Assembly (NCBI GenBank): GCA_030693535.1
Contig: JAUYAL010000077.1
Span: forward strand, 186,001-250,000
Length of the DNA: 64,000 bases
Source of the DNA: Methylotenera sp.
GTDB lineage: Bacteria; Pseudomonadota; Gammaproteobacteria; Burkholderiales; Methylophilaceae
Direction: 5' to 3'
Under the pieces are notes generated by a model. It was not told where the DNA came from. It ran no database searches and saw only the letters and a program-made list of their open reading frames with translations. Positions 35,228 to 45,132 of this stretch are shown piece by piece. The first letter of the stretch is position 1; every line of letters begins with the position of its first letter. The position numbers and the translations under genes are program-made.

Positions 35228-36232
35228 ATGGCTGATAAATTTTTATCACAAGACGAAGTTGATGCCTTATTAAAAGGCGTTGATGGTGACCAAGATGAAA
35301 GCAAGCCTGAGGGCGATGCGGGTGAGGTGCGTGATTATAATCTGGCTACACAAGAACGTATTGTGCGTGGTCGGATGCCTACACTTGAGATTATTAATGA
35401 GCGTTTCGCACGCCTAGTTCGCATTGAGCTATTTAATTTTTTACGTCGCACTGTTGAGGTTTCTGTAGGTCCAGTCCGCATTACGAAATATAGTGATTTT
35501 GTTCGTAATCTTGTTGTTCCTACCAATCTTAACTTAGTTCAGATGAAGCCACTGCGAGGTACAGCGCTGATGGTGTTTGACCCGACACTAGTTTTTTTAG
35601 TAGTTGACACCATGTTTGGTGGGGATGGTCGATTCCATACACGTGTAGAAGGGCGAGATTTCACCCAAACCGAGCAACGAATTATTCAGCGCATACTCAA
35701 CATCGTATTTGAGGCCTATTCGAAGTCATGGGAACCAGTTTACCCCATTCAGTTTGAATATGTCCGTTCTGAGATGAATACCCAGTTTGCAAATATTGCA
35801 ACGCCAAATGAAGTAATTGTAGCAACCACATTTAATATTGAGATGGGTCCAGCAAATGGTGAGATGCATTTCTGTTTCCCCTATTCAATGATAGAACCCA
35901 TTCGCGATATGTTGAGTTCGCCATTACAAGGTGAAGTATTAGGTGCTGACAAGCGTTGGGTGAAGCTGATGACTCAGCAAGTGCAGGCCGTGGAAATTGA
36001 AGTTGTAGCCGATTTGGCTCAGACACAAATGCAGCTTGGTGATGTATTGAATATGAAGGTTGGTGATGTAATACCACTCAAAATTGATGAGGCGATTGAA
36101 GCGCAAGTTGATGGTGTCCCTGTCATGCTATGTAAATATGGCATGTTTAATGGTCAGTACGCGTTGCGTGTAGAAAAACTATTAAGATCGAACTCGACAG
36201 AATATATAAAAGGAGAACCTAATGGCGACTGA
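35228..36232 (+). CDS. fliM: Flagellar motor switch protein FliM
   Basis: 334 residues. The N-terminal LSQDEVDALLKGV segment is the CheY-P binding motif. The middle CheC-like domain has GGDGRFHTRVEGRDFTQTEQRIIQRI, and the C-terminal SpoA domain shares a fold with FliN. It forms the C ring with FliG and FliN and sets the rotation sense. It overlaps fliN by 11 bases. Confidence 0.97.
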   Translation: MADKFLSQDEVDALLKGVDGDQDESKPEGDAGEVRDYNLATQERIVRGRMPTLEIINERFARLVRIELFNFLRRTVEVSVGPVRITKYSDFVRNLVVPTNLNLVQMKPLRGTALMVFDPTLVFLVVDTMFGGDGRFHTRVEGRDFTQTEQRIIQRILNIVFEAYSKSWEPVYPIQFEYVRSEMNTQFANIATPNEVIVATTFNIEMGPANGEMHFCFPYSMIEPIRDMLSSPLQGEVLGADKRWVKLMTQQVQAVEIEVVADLAQTQMQLGDVLNMKVGDVIPLKIDEAIEAQVDGVPVMLCKYGMFNGQYALRVEKLLRSNSTEYIKGEPNGD

Positions 36233-36701
36233 TCCAAACGAAGTTGAAGTTGCAGCAGAAGATGATTGGGGAGCTGCTATGGCAGAGCAGACGGCTGCTG
36301 AAACCACTGAAGCTGCTGATGACTGGGGAGCTGCAATGGATGAGCAAACTGCTGCTGAATCTTCTGTTTTTCAAGCAACCAATGCTGAGCCACAAGTTTT
36401 TACGGAATTTACAGCAAAAAACAAGATGCAAGATACACATAATGACATCGATTTTATTTTAGACATTCCTGTTCAACTTACTGTTGAACTTGGGCGCACC
36501 AAAATTGCTATTAAGAATTTACTGCAATTGGCGCAAGGTTCAGTAGTTGAGTTGGATGGCATGGCCGGTGAGCCAATGGATGTATTAGTCAATGGATGCT
36601 TGATTGCACAGGGTGAGGTGGTAGTCGTTAATGATAAGTTCGGTATACGATTAACCGACATTATCACCCCTGCGGAACGTATCCGTAAAATTAACAGATA
36701 G
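36222..36701 (+). CDS. fliN: Flagellar motor switch protein FliN
   Basis: 159 residues. The C-terminal SpoA domain (about 80-158) has IPVQLTVELGRTKIAIKNLLQLAQGSVVELD and DKFGIRLTDIITPAERI, standard for FliN. The N-terminal extension carries a near-exact tandem repeat: DDWGAAMAEQTAAE at 14-27 and DDWGAAMDEQTAAE at 33-46. AAAGGAGA lies just before the ATG, inside fliM. It forms the base of the C ring and binds FliH. Confidence 0.96.
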   Translation: MATDPNEVEVAAEDDWGAAMAEQTAAETTEAADDWGAAMDEQTAAESSVFQATNAEPQVFTEFTAKNKMQDTHNDIDFILDIPVQLTVELGRTKIAIKNLLQLAQGSVVELDGMAGEPMDVLVNGCLIAQGEVVVVNDKFGIRLTDIITPAERIRKINR

Positions 36702-36713
36702 CTGTATAAACTC

Positions 36714-37181
36714 ATGAATCCGAGAATAAATCTTGTTGCATTGATTTTGCTAGCGCTACCTTGTAGTGTCTTAGCTGCTGAAGTGACTGGCATGTCACCA
36801 ACTGGTGGTGTGCTAAAAATGGTGCTTGGCTTAGCTGTTGTGTTGGCGGTGATGGCGCTCATTTCTTGGGGAATAAAGCGAATGATGCCAGGCGTAGCGA
36901 ATAAGCAATCTATAGTTCGTGTGGTTGGCGGAGTGAGTGTTGGACCACGTGAGCGCGTTGTGGTGTTAGAAGTGGCAGGTCGATGGATTGTCATTGGTGT
37001 CGCACCGGGGAAAATAAGTCGACTAGGTAACTTGGATGTTACCGCTATGCAGGTTTCAGAAAGCAATATTATCGCTAATCATCCTTCAAGTGTTGATGAA
37101 GGCAGCTTCACTAATACTTTTGCGCAATGGTTAACCAAATCTACAGGTAAGATTTTGGAAAAGAAAGATGTTAAAAATTAA
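36714..37181 (+). CDS. fliO: Flagellar biosynthesis protein FliO
   Basis: 155 residues. An N-terminal signal-like hydrophobic segment (about 5-22), a membrane helix at about 35-58 and a C-terminal cytoplasmic domain with [26 protein letters not shown], the FliO pattern. It helps assemble the FliP ring of the export gate. Its 3' end overlaps fliP by 14 bases. Confidence 0.93.
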   Translation: MNPRINLVALILLALPCSVLAAEVTGMSPTGGVLKMVLGLAVVLAVMALISWGIKRMMPGVANKQSIVRVVGGVSVGPRERVVVLEVAGRWIVIGVAPGKISRLGNLDVTAMQVSESNIIANHPSSVDEGSFTNTFAQWLTKSTGKILEKKDVKN

Positions 37182-37941
37182 ATTAAATTTTGGTTCAAAA
37201 AAAAGCTCAGCAAAATATTTAGTTTTATTAGGCTTGCTAATGCTACCCATGGTCGCATTTGCTGAGAATGGTTTGCCATTGGTCAACTCAGTGCCTACAG
37301 CAGGTGGGGGTCAAAGTTATACGTTAAGTTTGCAAATGCTTATTTTGATGACGTCCCTGACGTTTTTACCTGCGGCTTTACTGATGATGACAAGCTTTAC
37401 TCGTATCATTATTGTATTGTCATTATTGCGCCAAGCACTAGGCACGCAGTCTGCTCCACCAAATCAAGTCTTGGTTGGCCTAGCCTTGTTCCTTACTTTT
37501 TTTGTAATGAGTCCTGTTATTGACAAAATCTATGCTGATGCTTATCAACCGCTTTCTGAAAATAGAATAAGCATGCAAGAGGCGATGGATAAAGGCGCTG
37601 CGCCGCTTAAAGAATTTATGATGAAACAAACACGTGAGGGTGATTTAGCGCTGTTTGTAAAAATGGCAAAAATTGAAAAAATAGAAACGCCCGAGCAAGT
37701 GCCATTGTTAGTCTTGGTACCAGCCTTTATGACTAGCGAATTGAAAACAGCTTTTCAAATAGGCTTTGCAATATTTATACCATTTTTAATTATTGATATG
37801 GTTGTAGCCAGTGTGTTAATGGCGATGGGGATGATGATGGTATCTCCAGCCATTGTGGCATTACCATTTAAGTTGATGTTATTTGTGTTAGTTGATGGCT
37901 GGCAGTTGTTACTAGGCTCACTGGTGCAAAGTTTTTACTGA
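37168..37941 (+). CDS. fliP: Flagellar export gate protein FliP
   Basis: 257 residues. Signal peptide (about 12-32), then four membrane helices with the family segments [31 protein letters not shown] and [33 protein letters not shown]. Five copies with FliQ and FliR form the core export gate. The ATG lies within fliO, suggesting coupled translation. Confidence 0.97.
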   Translation: MLKIKLNFGSKKSSAKYLVLLGLLMLPMVAFAENGLPLVNSVPTAGGGQSYTLSLQMLILMTSLTFLPAALLMMTSFTRIIIVLSLLRQALGTQSAPPNQVLVGLALFLTFFVMSPVIDKIYADAYQPLSENRISMQEAMDKGAAPLKEFMMKQTREGDLALFVKMAKIEKIETPEQVPLLVLVPAFMTSELKTAFQIGFAIFIPFLIIDMVVASVLMAMGMMMVSPAIVALPFKLMLFVLVDGWQLLLGSLVQSFY

Positions 37942-37970
37942 CAAAACTCATTGTTGTTAAGGAAAGAAAA

Positions 37971-38240
37971 ATGACTCCAGAAAGCGTGATGACACTTGGT
38001 CGTGATGCAATGGCAATTACTTTAATGGTCGCTGCACCAATCCTACTGACGGTTCTTGCTATCGGTTTGATAGTGAGTATCTTTCAGGCCGCAACACAGA
38101 TTAATGAAGCGACCTTGTCTTTTATTCCAAAATTAGTCGGTGTGTTTGCAGTGCTAATGTTTGCTGGGCAATGGATGCTGACTACTATGGTGGATTATAT
38201 GCATTTAGTATTCACAAGCATACCCAATATGGCGAACTAA
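37971..38240 (+). CDS. fliQ: Flagellar export gate protein FliQ
   Basis: 89 residues, the standard length, with two membrane helices (about 15-40 and 52-76) and the conserved LIVSIFQAATQINEATLSFIPK loop. AAGGAAAG precedes the ATG. It packs around the FliP-FliR core. Confidence 0.97.
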   Translation: MTPESVMTLGRDAMAITLMVAAPILLTVLAIGLIVSIFQAATQINEATLSFIPKLVGVFAVLMFAGQWMLTTMVDYMHLVFTSIPNMAN

Positions 38241-38299
38241 TTTACCAAACATAAGCATGTTAATTAGATAGAATATCTGGACTAAATTGATTTATTGAT

Positions 38300-39097
38300 A
38301 TGGTTTCAATCTCTAGCGAGCTTCTTCAAACTTGGATTATCAATCTGCTCTGGCCATTGACTAGAGTGATGGGCGTGATAGCCATAGCACCTATATTTAG
38401 TCGCAGTTCAATACCTAATAGAGTGAAGTTGGGTTTTGGCATTATGCTCACCCTAATTATTGTTCCTACACTACCACCATTACCCCAGTTTGAAATATTT
38501 TCTTTTCAAGGTCTACTTATCCTAATACAACAACTAATTATTGGCTTAGCGATAGGATTTAGCATGCGCTTAGTATTTGCAGCTGTTGATATTGCTGGAC
38601 AGTTGATTGGTATGACCATGGGCCTTGGTTTTGCCAGTTTTTTCGATCCATCACAAGGACAGAGTACTTCTGTGAACCGTTTTTTGGGTTTGCTGGCCAT
38701 GCTGGTCTTTTTAAGCTTTGATGGACACTTGATGATAGTGACAGCGGTGGCCAATAGCTTTGTGACTATGCCAATTTCAGTGTCTGGTGGAGGTATTAAT
38801 CCAATGAAAATAGCAATGTGGGGTGAGGTGATATTTAGCGCAGGTTTACTCTTGGCTTTGCCTGCGCTAGCTGCGCTACTTATTACCAATATGGCCTTAG
38901 GTATTTTGACAAGAACTGCTCCTCAGCTGAATATCTTCGGCATTGGTTTTCCTATTACACTTAGTATGGGTTTCTTAATACTGGCACTAGCCTTGCCCGG
39001 CATGTTAAGACCGATTGAAAAAATAATAGAGCAAGGGGTGTCTAACATGTCAGAGGTCGCTAGTCCGGAATCACACCATAATCACAAGGGGCAATAG
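38300..39097 (+). CDS. fliR: Flagellar export gate protein FliR
   Basis: 265 residues with about six membrane helices. Recognisable segments are LWPLTRVMGVIAIAPIFSRSSIPNRVKLGFG and LTRTAPQLNIFGIGFPITLSMGF. One copy completes the FliPQR complex. It ends the fliL-fliR run; the flgL gene is convergent 62 bases away. flhB and flhA are not in the window. Confidence 0.96.
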   Translation: MVSISSELLQTWIINLLWPLTRVMGVIAIAPIFSRSSIPNRVKLGFGIMLTLIIVPTLPPLPQFEIFSFQGLLILIQQLIIGLAIGFSMRLVFAAVDIAGQLIGMTMGLGFASFFDPSQGQSTSVNRFLGLLAMLVFLSFDGHLMIVTAVANSFVTMPISVSGGGINPMKIAMWGEVIFSAGLLLALPALAALLITNMALGILTRTAPQLNIFGIGFPITLSMGFLILALALPGMLRPIEKIIEQGVSNMSEVASPESHHNHKGQ

Positions 39098-39159
39098 TGT
39101 AATCAGTTATTCAAAAAACTTAAGGCTTTGTTCAATCCAACTATTTACATCAACATAAC

Positions 39160-40122
39160 TTAAATATATTTAAATAAAGATAACCCAGTCACAGTAACAT
39201 ATGATTTTTGAGCTGCTTCCATAATGGTTTGTTGTTTTGCAAGGTCAGATAAAGCACTTGCGTAGTCTAAGTCTTGTAAGTCAGAGAGTGATTTGCTGTA
39301 TTGTAAATCACGATCAGAGCCAGATAAGTTTAAACCATCAATCTCATTCAGCTTCGCACCAATAGAAGCGCGTACGTTGAGTACGTTGTCTACAGAGCCT
39401 TGCATCTTAGTTATTGCTGTTGCTAATTCGGTACTAAATTGGGTAGGACTCAAAGAATTAGTGGTTGCAACTGGTGTTTTAAGTAAATTGATGACGTTGT
39501 TTAAAGTGGCAAACACATCATAACCGCCACCTTGAAATGCACTATCTCCACTAACATTAACCGCCATTTGGCGCTGAGAATCAACTTGTAACAACTGCTG
39601 ATTGCTATCGCCCTGATAATTATAGCTAGTGATGGTAGCTGTGACTGCGGGAGGTACTGCCGCGGTGAGGTTCTTAGTTCCGTCAAAAGGTAAGGTGTCA
39701 GTTTGGTGCCCAGCGTAAAGATAGTTGCCTGAAGCATCTTTGGTATTGGCTAATCCAATGAGCATTTCTAACGAGCCCTGAAGTTCGGATGCAATAAATC
39801 CTCTTTCTTTGTCTGAATTGGCGCCATTGCCTGCAGCAACGAGTGCAGACTGCGCAGAAACTAGCAGGGCAGTCACGCTGGTTAGGCTTGATTCCATGGT
39901 GTTAAGCTTAAGCTCAGCAGTTTTTCTGGTATCAGCAAACTTGGCATTCAAGCCTTGTGCATAAGACACTTCTAATGCTCGCGCTGAACCTACAGGGTCA
40001 TCAGAAGGATTTGCAATTCGCTTACCTGTTGATATTTGTTGTTGTAGCTTTACCTGTTGAGCTTGCAATGTTGTAATCTTATTGATACCAGACTGATACA
40101 TTGTATTTGTGCTAATACGCAT
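39160..40122 (-). CDS. flgL: Flagellar hook-associated protein 3
   Basis: About 320 residues, starting MRISTNTMYQ. The ATG two codons upstream (40128) is too close to AAGGA to be preferred. N- and C-terminal helices resemble flagellin (KITTLQAQQVKLQQQISTGKRI). It joins the hook via FlgK to the filament. Last gene of flgBCDEFGHIJKL. Confidence 0.95.
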   Translation of the reverse strand: MRISTNTMYQSGINKITTLQAQQVKLQQQISTGKRIANPSDDPVGSARALEVSYAQGLNAKFADTRKTAELKLNTMESSLTSVTALLVSAQSALVAAGNGANSDKERGFIASELQGSLEMLIGLANTKDASGNYLYAGHQTDTLPFDGTKNLTAAVPPAVTATITSYNYQGDSNQQLLQVDSQRQMAVNVSGDSAFQGGGYDVFATLNNVINLLKTPVATTNSLSPTQFSTELATAITKMQGSVDNVLNVRASIGAKLNEIDGLNLSGSDRDLQYSKSLSDLQDLDYASALSDLAKQQTIMEAAQKSYVTVTGLSLFKYI

Positions 40123-40161
40123 AGTCATTTTCCTTATCTTCTGTTTTATCCATTTGCACTA

Positions 40162-42111
40162 TTAACCTATTTGCAATAGCGAATCGAACAGCTGACTAGC
40201 AATTTGCATCATCTTACCTGCAGCCTGATAGGCTTGTTGGTAAAGAATTAGATTGGCAGCTTCTTCATCAAGATTTACGCCTGACAAAGACTGTACAGCA
40301 TCAGTATTTTGTTGCAGTATTTGCGCTTCTGCAGCAGAGGTAATTTGTAGCTCATGCGATTTATTACCAATACTATTCACAAGTTGCCCAAACGCACTGG
40401 AATAACTAGTTGTGCCATTATTCATGGTTGTTTGGCTTTGCAGACCAGCTAGCAATAACCCATTACGATTGTCACCAGCGCCGCTTGGAGATATGCTGAA
40501 TTTGTCACCATTTGCAGGTGCTCCAGTGATAGAGAAGTTTAATCCACCCACAGCAATGTTTGCTCCACTGGTATATGTGATTGGTGTGCCAGGTGGGAAT
40601 ATTGTAGGAACCCCCGCAACAGTAACCGTTACTGGTTGTGTTGAAGGCGCAAGCGTAAATGTGCCTGGCGCACCAGTTGTGTATGTTAGGTCAAGTGGGC
40701 TAGTTAAAGTGCTTCCGGCAGTTGGAGCGCTAATGCTACCTGATCCAGTATTAGTGAGCTTGGCAATTGAACTTGGTGTGGCGCTGCCAATAGCCAGTTT
40801 TTTAGCATCTGAAATTGCAAGGCTAATTGTAGTGGATGCATTTTGCGTCGGGCGAATCACAAACTCATCGCCAGCTAGCATACCTACTGAAACATTGAAA
40901 CTCAGGCCATCTAGCGATGTTGCTGGTGGAGTAGGCAAGCTTGCAGGTACTGGAAGTGCAGCGTTGTTGTAGAGGACAACATTGTCATTGAGACGAGTAA
41001 TTTTGTAGTTAGTGCCATCATACTGCAAACGATAATCACTACTAGTCAGTGCATGTGCATCCACAATCGAACTAGTTGCTGTCGCGCTACCTGTGTTATT
41101 AGTGCTTGGATAGACAGCTGGGCTTGGAATATTGAATAGATTCCCACCAGCATTACCATTTAAGTCAATGCCTTGAATATGCTGCGCGTTAAAATCACTA
41201 GCAAGCGCAACCGCCATTTGGCCAACTTGGTTTTGTGCAGGGTCAAGTGAATTTGCACGAAATTCAAGCAGACCTCCGATTGAGCCACCTGGTAAGCTAT
41301 TCATTCCAAGGACCGTTGATGCACCATTGCTCTGATAAGCGACTTCTAATCGAGATGGATCTGTAGGCGATGGTATTGTTGCAAGGCGCATAGTGGTGCT
41401 GCCAACAACTAATGGCAAGCCATTACCTATATAAATATTGTAGCTACCTTGCCCTTGTGGCACTACTGTAGTTTTGATGAGTTTGCTAAGATCTAAAACA
41501 AGCTGATCTCTCTGGTCTAATAAGTCGTTAGGCTGTCCAGCACCTGCGCTAACAGTTTTTTCAATCGTATCATTTAAGCCTGCAATTTGTTTGGCATAGG
41601 TATTCACCAAGCCTACGTCTGCATTTAGCTGTGTATTAACGTCATGTCGAATTTCATTGAGGCGATTACTAGTGCTTTGAAAGCGATTTACCAAAGTCTG
41701 TGCATTGGACAACATAGATTGTCGTGTAGGAATGTCACTCGGGTTAGCAGCTAAATCCTGAACTCCTCCGAAAAATCTGTTGAGTGCAGGGTTCAGCCCG
41801 GCAGAGGCATCCGACAACATATTACTAATTGCATTAATCTGTGTTTTATAAGTATTAGCGCTAGTGCTGATTGACTGACTATTCACAGCTTGCGAAGTGA
41901 GAATTTCGCTGTAGATGCGTGATACGCTAGAAACATCAACACCCTGACCTATAAAACTAGAACCAAAACTCTGCGCGGGTGCAGCGGCTTGACCAATAAC
42001 CTGTCGCGAATAACCTGCGGTATTGGCATTAGCGATGTTGTGACCAGTGACACTGAGCCCCATTTGAGCTGCATTCAGTGCACTTTTACCTATACTTAGT
42101 ATCCCAGCCAT
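40162..42111 (-). CDS. flgK: Flagellar hook-associated protein 1
   Basis: 649 residues. The N-terminus ALNAAQMGLSVTGHNIANANTAGYSRQ is the FlgK rod/hook motif, and the C-terminus ends VNLDEEAANLILYQQAYQAAGKMMQIASQLFDSLLQIG, the standard closing helix. The central region (about 330-560) is large, rich in Gly, Ser, Thr and Pro, and variable. It is the first junction protein between hook and filament. Confidence 0.96.
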   Translation of the reverse strand: MAGILSIGKSALNAAQMGLSVTGHNIANANTAGYSRQVIGQAAAPAQSFGSSFIGQGVDVSSVSRIYSEILTSQAVNSQSISTSANTYKTQINAISNMLSDASAGLNPALNRFFGGVQDLAANPSDIPTRQSMLSNAQTLVNRFQSTSNRLNEIRHDVNTQLNADVGLVNTYAKQIAGLNDTIEKTVSAGAGQPNDLLDQRDQLVLDLSKLIKTTVVPQGQGSYNIYIGNGLPLVVGSTTMRLATIPSPTDPSRLEVAYQSNGASTVLGMNSLPGGSIGGLLEFRANSLDPAQNQVGQMAVALASDFNAQHIQGIDLNGNAGGNLFNIPSPAVYPSTNNTGSATATSSIVDAHALTSSDYRLQYDGTNYKITRLNDNVVLYNNAALPVPASLPTPPATSLDGLSFNVSVGMLAGDEFVIRPTQNASTTISLAISDAKKLAIGSATPSSIAKLTNTGSGSISAPTAGSTLTSPLDLTYTTGAPGTFTLAPSTQPVTVTVAGVPTIFPPGTPITYTSGANIAVGGLNFSITGAPANGDKFSISPSGAGDNRNGLLLAGLQSQTTMNNGTTSYSSAFGQLVNSIGNKSHELQITSAAEAQILQQNTDAVQSLSGVNLDEEAANLILYQQAYQAAGKMMQIASQLFDSLLQIG

Positions 42112-42183
42112 TATTTATACTCTCTTCCGATTCATAACTCTATTACGGCCAGTTAAAACTAAACTTTAGCCCATCTTTAAATA

Positions 42184-43149
42184 TTATGATGATGTAATTT
42201 TATTGATAACCTTCGTTAATTTATCCGCATAATTAGGGTCAGTGGCATACCCCGCTTTTTGCATGGCCTGAGCGTAATCATTTACGTTACCCATATTAGC
42301 TAATACTTTTTCATATCGGGGATTGTTGCGCATTAAATTAGCAAAATCTTTAAATGAATCAGCGTAACTGTCATAAGCGCGAAATTTTTCGATGCGTTTT
42401 TGTTTCACACCATGAATATATTCTGTGGTGGTCGCTTCTACGACTTTGCCAGCCCAATTGCCAGTGGCTTTAATGCCGAAAAGATTATAGCTAGGCGTGC
42501 CATCCGCACCTTTTAACTCACGTTTACCCCATCCGCTTTCCAATGCGGCCTGGCCTAACATTAAGTGGGCAGGCATGCCAGTGCTTCGACTTGCATCTTC
42601 AGCATGCTTAGTCATGCGATTCTGGAATTCAGAAGCATTTTCACTGATTGGTTTCAGCTCTAAAACTTTGTTATAAGTAGTGGCCTTACTTTTCTCTATT
42701 TGGGGCTCAAATGGGTTGGCGGAGCGCAGTGAAAGTGGATTGTTAATGAGAGTATTGTTAAAAGTAAAGTTGCTAGTTACATTTTTTTGCTCATCATTTC
42801 TCACATCAGTTGACGCTTGTTCAAGGGCACTGTTAGAAGTGTAGCTACTTTTGCTGAGCTGTCTAGCAAGAATGTCGGCAAGTCCAAGACCTTTTGAAGA
42901 GAGGTTGCTACTTAATTGCTGATCAAGCATTGCCGTGAAAGTCCGACTTTGTTCATTGTCAAACGGGTTGTCTTGTGAAGATGATGCTTCACGCATACTT
43001 TTTAGCATCATGTTCATGAAAACTGCTTCAAACTGCTTGGCTACGCCTTTGATAGCTTCTGGCGAATTTTCTCTTGCTGCTTGTTTTAGGTTGTTTAAGC
43101 TATTGGCATCAATAGCTAATTTACCTGATAAATCCGTGCTATTTACCAT
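42184..43149 (-). CDS. flgJ: Rod assembly protein with peptidoglycan hydrolase domain
   Basis: 321 residues, two domains. The N-terminal rod-binding part (about 15-100) has KGVAKQFEAVFMNMMLKSMREAS. The C-terminal beta-N-acetylglucosaminidase part (about 165-320) has HLMLGQAALESGWGKRE with its catalytic Glu, and YNLFGIKA. It cuts a hole in peptidoglycan for the rod. The two-domain form is typical of beta- and gammaproteobacteria. Confidence 0.96.
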   Translation of the reverse strand: MVNSTDLSGKLAIDANSLNNLKQAARENSPEAIKGVAKQFEAVFMNMMLKSMREASSSQDNPFDNEQSRTFTAMLDQQLSSNLSSKGLGLADILARQLSKSSYTSNSALEQASTDVRNDEQKNVTSNFTFNNTLINNPLSLRSANPFEPQIEKSKATTYNKVLELKPISENASEFQNRMTKHAEDASRSTGMPAHLMLGQAALESGWGKRELKGADGTPSYNLFGIKATGNWAGKVVEATTTEYIHGVKQKRIEKFRAYDSYADSFKDFANLMRNNPRYEKVLANMGNVNDYAQAMQKAGYATDPNYADKLTKVINKITSS

Positions 43150-43173
43150 ATTAAAAACTCTATAGAAATCATG

Positions 43174-44334
43174 CTATATCACCTCTAAATCAGCATGTAA
43201 CGAACCTGCTGCCTTCATTGCTTGTAATATAGCCAGTAAATCTTGCGGTGTTGCCCCAATTGCGTTGAGCGCTTTCACTACATCAGAAAGGTTGGCGCCA
43301 CTATTAAGTTTCAACACTTTGCCAGGTTCTTTGTTAATGTTAATTGTTGAGGCTGCAGTTGAAACCGTTTCGCCACCTGAAAATGCATTGGGCTGGCTAA
43401 TGATGGGTGAAGTGTCAATTACCACTGTAAGATTGCCATGTGAAACGGCACAACTGTCAAGCGTAACAGCCTTGTTTATGACCACAGAGCCAGTGCGTGC
43501 GTTGAGAATTATTTTTGCCGACGTCGCTGTCCGTCTAACATCAATTGATTCCAGTGCGGCAAGAAAAGCAACACGACTAATATTATTCGAAGGTTGCACT
43601 CTAATGACACGACCATTTTGAGCCACGGCTGTATCTTTCCCAAAATGCTGGTTAATCGCATCAACAGCTAATGATGCTGTAGAAAAATCTGACTCTTTAA
43701 GTTCTAAATTCACGTAATCAGTAAGGCTGATGTTGTTTGGTACTGCGCGCTCTACCGTGGCGCCATCTGAAATTCTACCAACGCTTAAGTGATTGATTTG
43801 TGTTTGACTACCATTGGCTGCAGCACCGACGCCGCCAACAACCAAATTACCTTGTGACATGGCATAGATTTGCCCATCGGCACCCTTTAAAGGTGTCATT
43901 AGCAAGGTGCCACCACGAAGGCTTTTTGCATTGCCCATTGATGATACGGTTACATCTAGGTTTTGACCAGGTTGAGCAAATGCCGGGAGGGTTGTAGTGA
44001 CCATTACGGCAGCCACGTTTTTTAGTTGCAATTGGGTCCCAATTGGCAGACTGACACCCATTTGTTGCATCATGCTAATAATACTTTGCACAGTAAACGG
44101 TGTTTGAACAGTTTGGTCTCCCGTGCCGTCTAGCCCAACAACTAGACCGTAGCCTAGCAATTGATTGCTACGAACTCCTTGAATTGTGGCTAAGTCTTTG
44201 ATGCGCTCTGCATTTGCGGGAGTGTGAACAAGCAAACCACCTAACATAGCAAGAATCAGTAAGAATAGTCTCCCAGTTTTATTTGAGCAATGTCTAATTG
44301 GGTTTGTGAGTTGCATCTTTTTTGCCTTTACCAT
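43174..44334 (-). CDS. flgI: Flagellar P-ring protein
   Basis: 386 residues including a long N-terminus: basic residues, then a hydrophobic core at about 20-38 and a probable ANA cleavage site at about 42. The mature part starts RIKDLATIQGVRSNQLLGYGLVVGLDGTGDQ, the P-ring signature. It forms the periplasmic ring around the rod. It overlaps flgH by 7 bases; a start at an internal ATG (MQLTNPI) is possible. Confidence 0.95.
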   Translation of the reverse strand: MVKAKKMQLTNPIRHCSNKTGRLFLLILAMLGGLLVHTPANAERIKDLATIQGVRSNQLLGYGLVVGLDGTGDQTVQTPFTVQSIISMMQQMGVSLPIGTQLQLKNVAAVMVTTTLPAFAQPGQNLDVTVSSMGNAKSLRGGTLLMTPLKGADGQIYAMSQGNLVVGGVGAAANGSQTQINHLSVGRISDGATVERAVPNNISLTDYVNLELKESDFSTASLAVDAINQHFGKDTAVAQNGRVIRVQPSNNISRVAFLAALESIDVRRTATSAKIILNARTGSVVINKAVTLDSCAVSHGNLTVVIDTSPIISQPNAFSGGETVSTAASTININKEPGKVLKLNSGANLSDVVKALNAIGATPQDLLAILQAMKAAGSLHADLEVI

Positions 44335-45092
44335 GGACTCATGCTTAAGAAAAAGCGCGCAAACACAGATGCAATCGAAGCAGCATCAACTTTCGAATTA
44401 GTTCTATATTCAATTCGTGCATCAGCAACTCTAGTTGATGCGATGGTGTTACCCTGTGCAACCAAGTCAGGGTTGATTACCCCGGAAAACCGAACAAATT
44501 CAGTACCTTTGTCAAAAGCTATTTGTTTTTCACCGCTCACCATCAGATTGCCATTTGGTAAAACATCCACTACTGTTGCCGTGATGCTTCCAGTAAATAC
44601 ATTGCTTGCATTTGCTGACGCATTATCTGTATAAGAGTTATCAGAAGTTGCAGCCATGGTGGTTTTGTCTGCAAAAGGTATTCTTGACGTCAAGCTTTTT
44701 AGCACTCCACCAATAATCGGTAAGTTGATTTTATTAGCTGTTTCATCAATTGTAGTATCGGTATTGAAACTTGCACTGCCTTCCTTAGCAGCAGAACTTT
44801 CAGCTGCTTTAGTCGCGCGAGTATTTTCTACAATGTTGATAGTGATGATGTCGCCTATAAAACGTGGTCGCCTGTCTTCAAAAGTAGGGCGGTATGATGC
44901 GACATTAAAAATCGCACCATTATTGCTTGCTGAGCTATTCGGGGCATGTGCTTTTGCCGTGGTGGGTTGCTGAACTATTGATGAAGGGGTAATTGCGCAA
45001 CCGGTAATCACTGAAGACATCACAACAATCAAACCGCAATAGAACTTTGTATTTAACAGTAAATACAGTGATTTTTTAGTGAACATTTTCAT
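44328..45092 (-). CDS. flgH: Flagellar L-ring lipoprotein
   Basis: 254 residues. A lipoprotein signal ends with the lipobox VITGC (Cys about 32). The family segments RPTFEDRRPRFIGDIITINIVENTRATKAAESS and NLMVSGEKQIAFDKGTEFVRFSGVINPDL are clear. It forms the outer-membrane ring. Two starts are possible (45092 and 45086). Confidence 0.95.
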   Translation of the reverse strand: MKMFTKKSLYLLLNTKFYCGLIVVMSSVITGCAITPSSIVQQPTTAKAHAPNSSASNNGAIFNVASYRPTFEDRRPRFIGDIITINIVENTRATKAAESSAAKEGSASFNTDTTIDETANKINLPIIGGVLKSLTSRIPFADKTTMAATSDNSYTDNASANASNVFTGSITATVVDVLPNGNLMVSGEKQIAFDKGTEFVRFSGVINPDLVAQGNTIASTRVADARIEYRTNSKVDAASIASVFARFFLSMSPW

Positions 45093-45132
45093 TACTCAAG
45101 ATTAGTTGATTATATTGTTTCATCAGTTTTAA

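Noticed and set aside
36473..37066. Long reverse-strand open frame opposite fliN/fliO
   Set aside because: Lies entirely antisense to clear flagellar genes, with no start signal or family resemblance.
40412..40972. Forward-strand open frame opposite flgK
   Set aside because: Mirror of the low-complexity Gly/Pro/Thr-rich centre of flgK.
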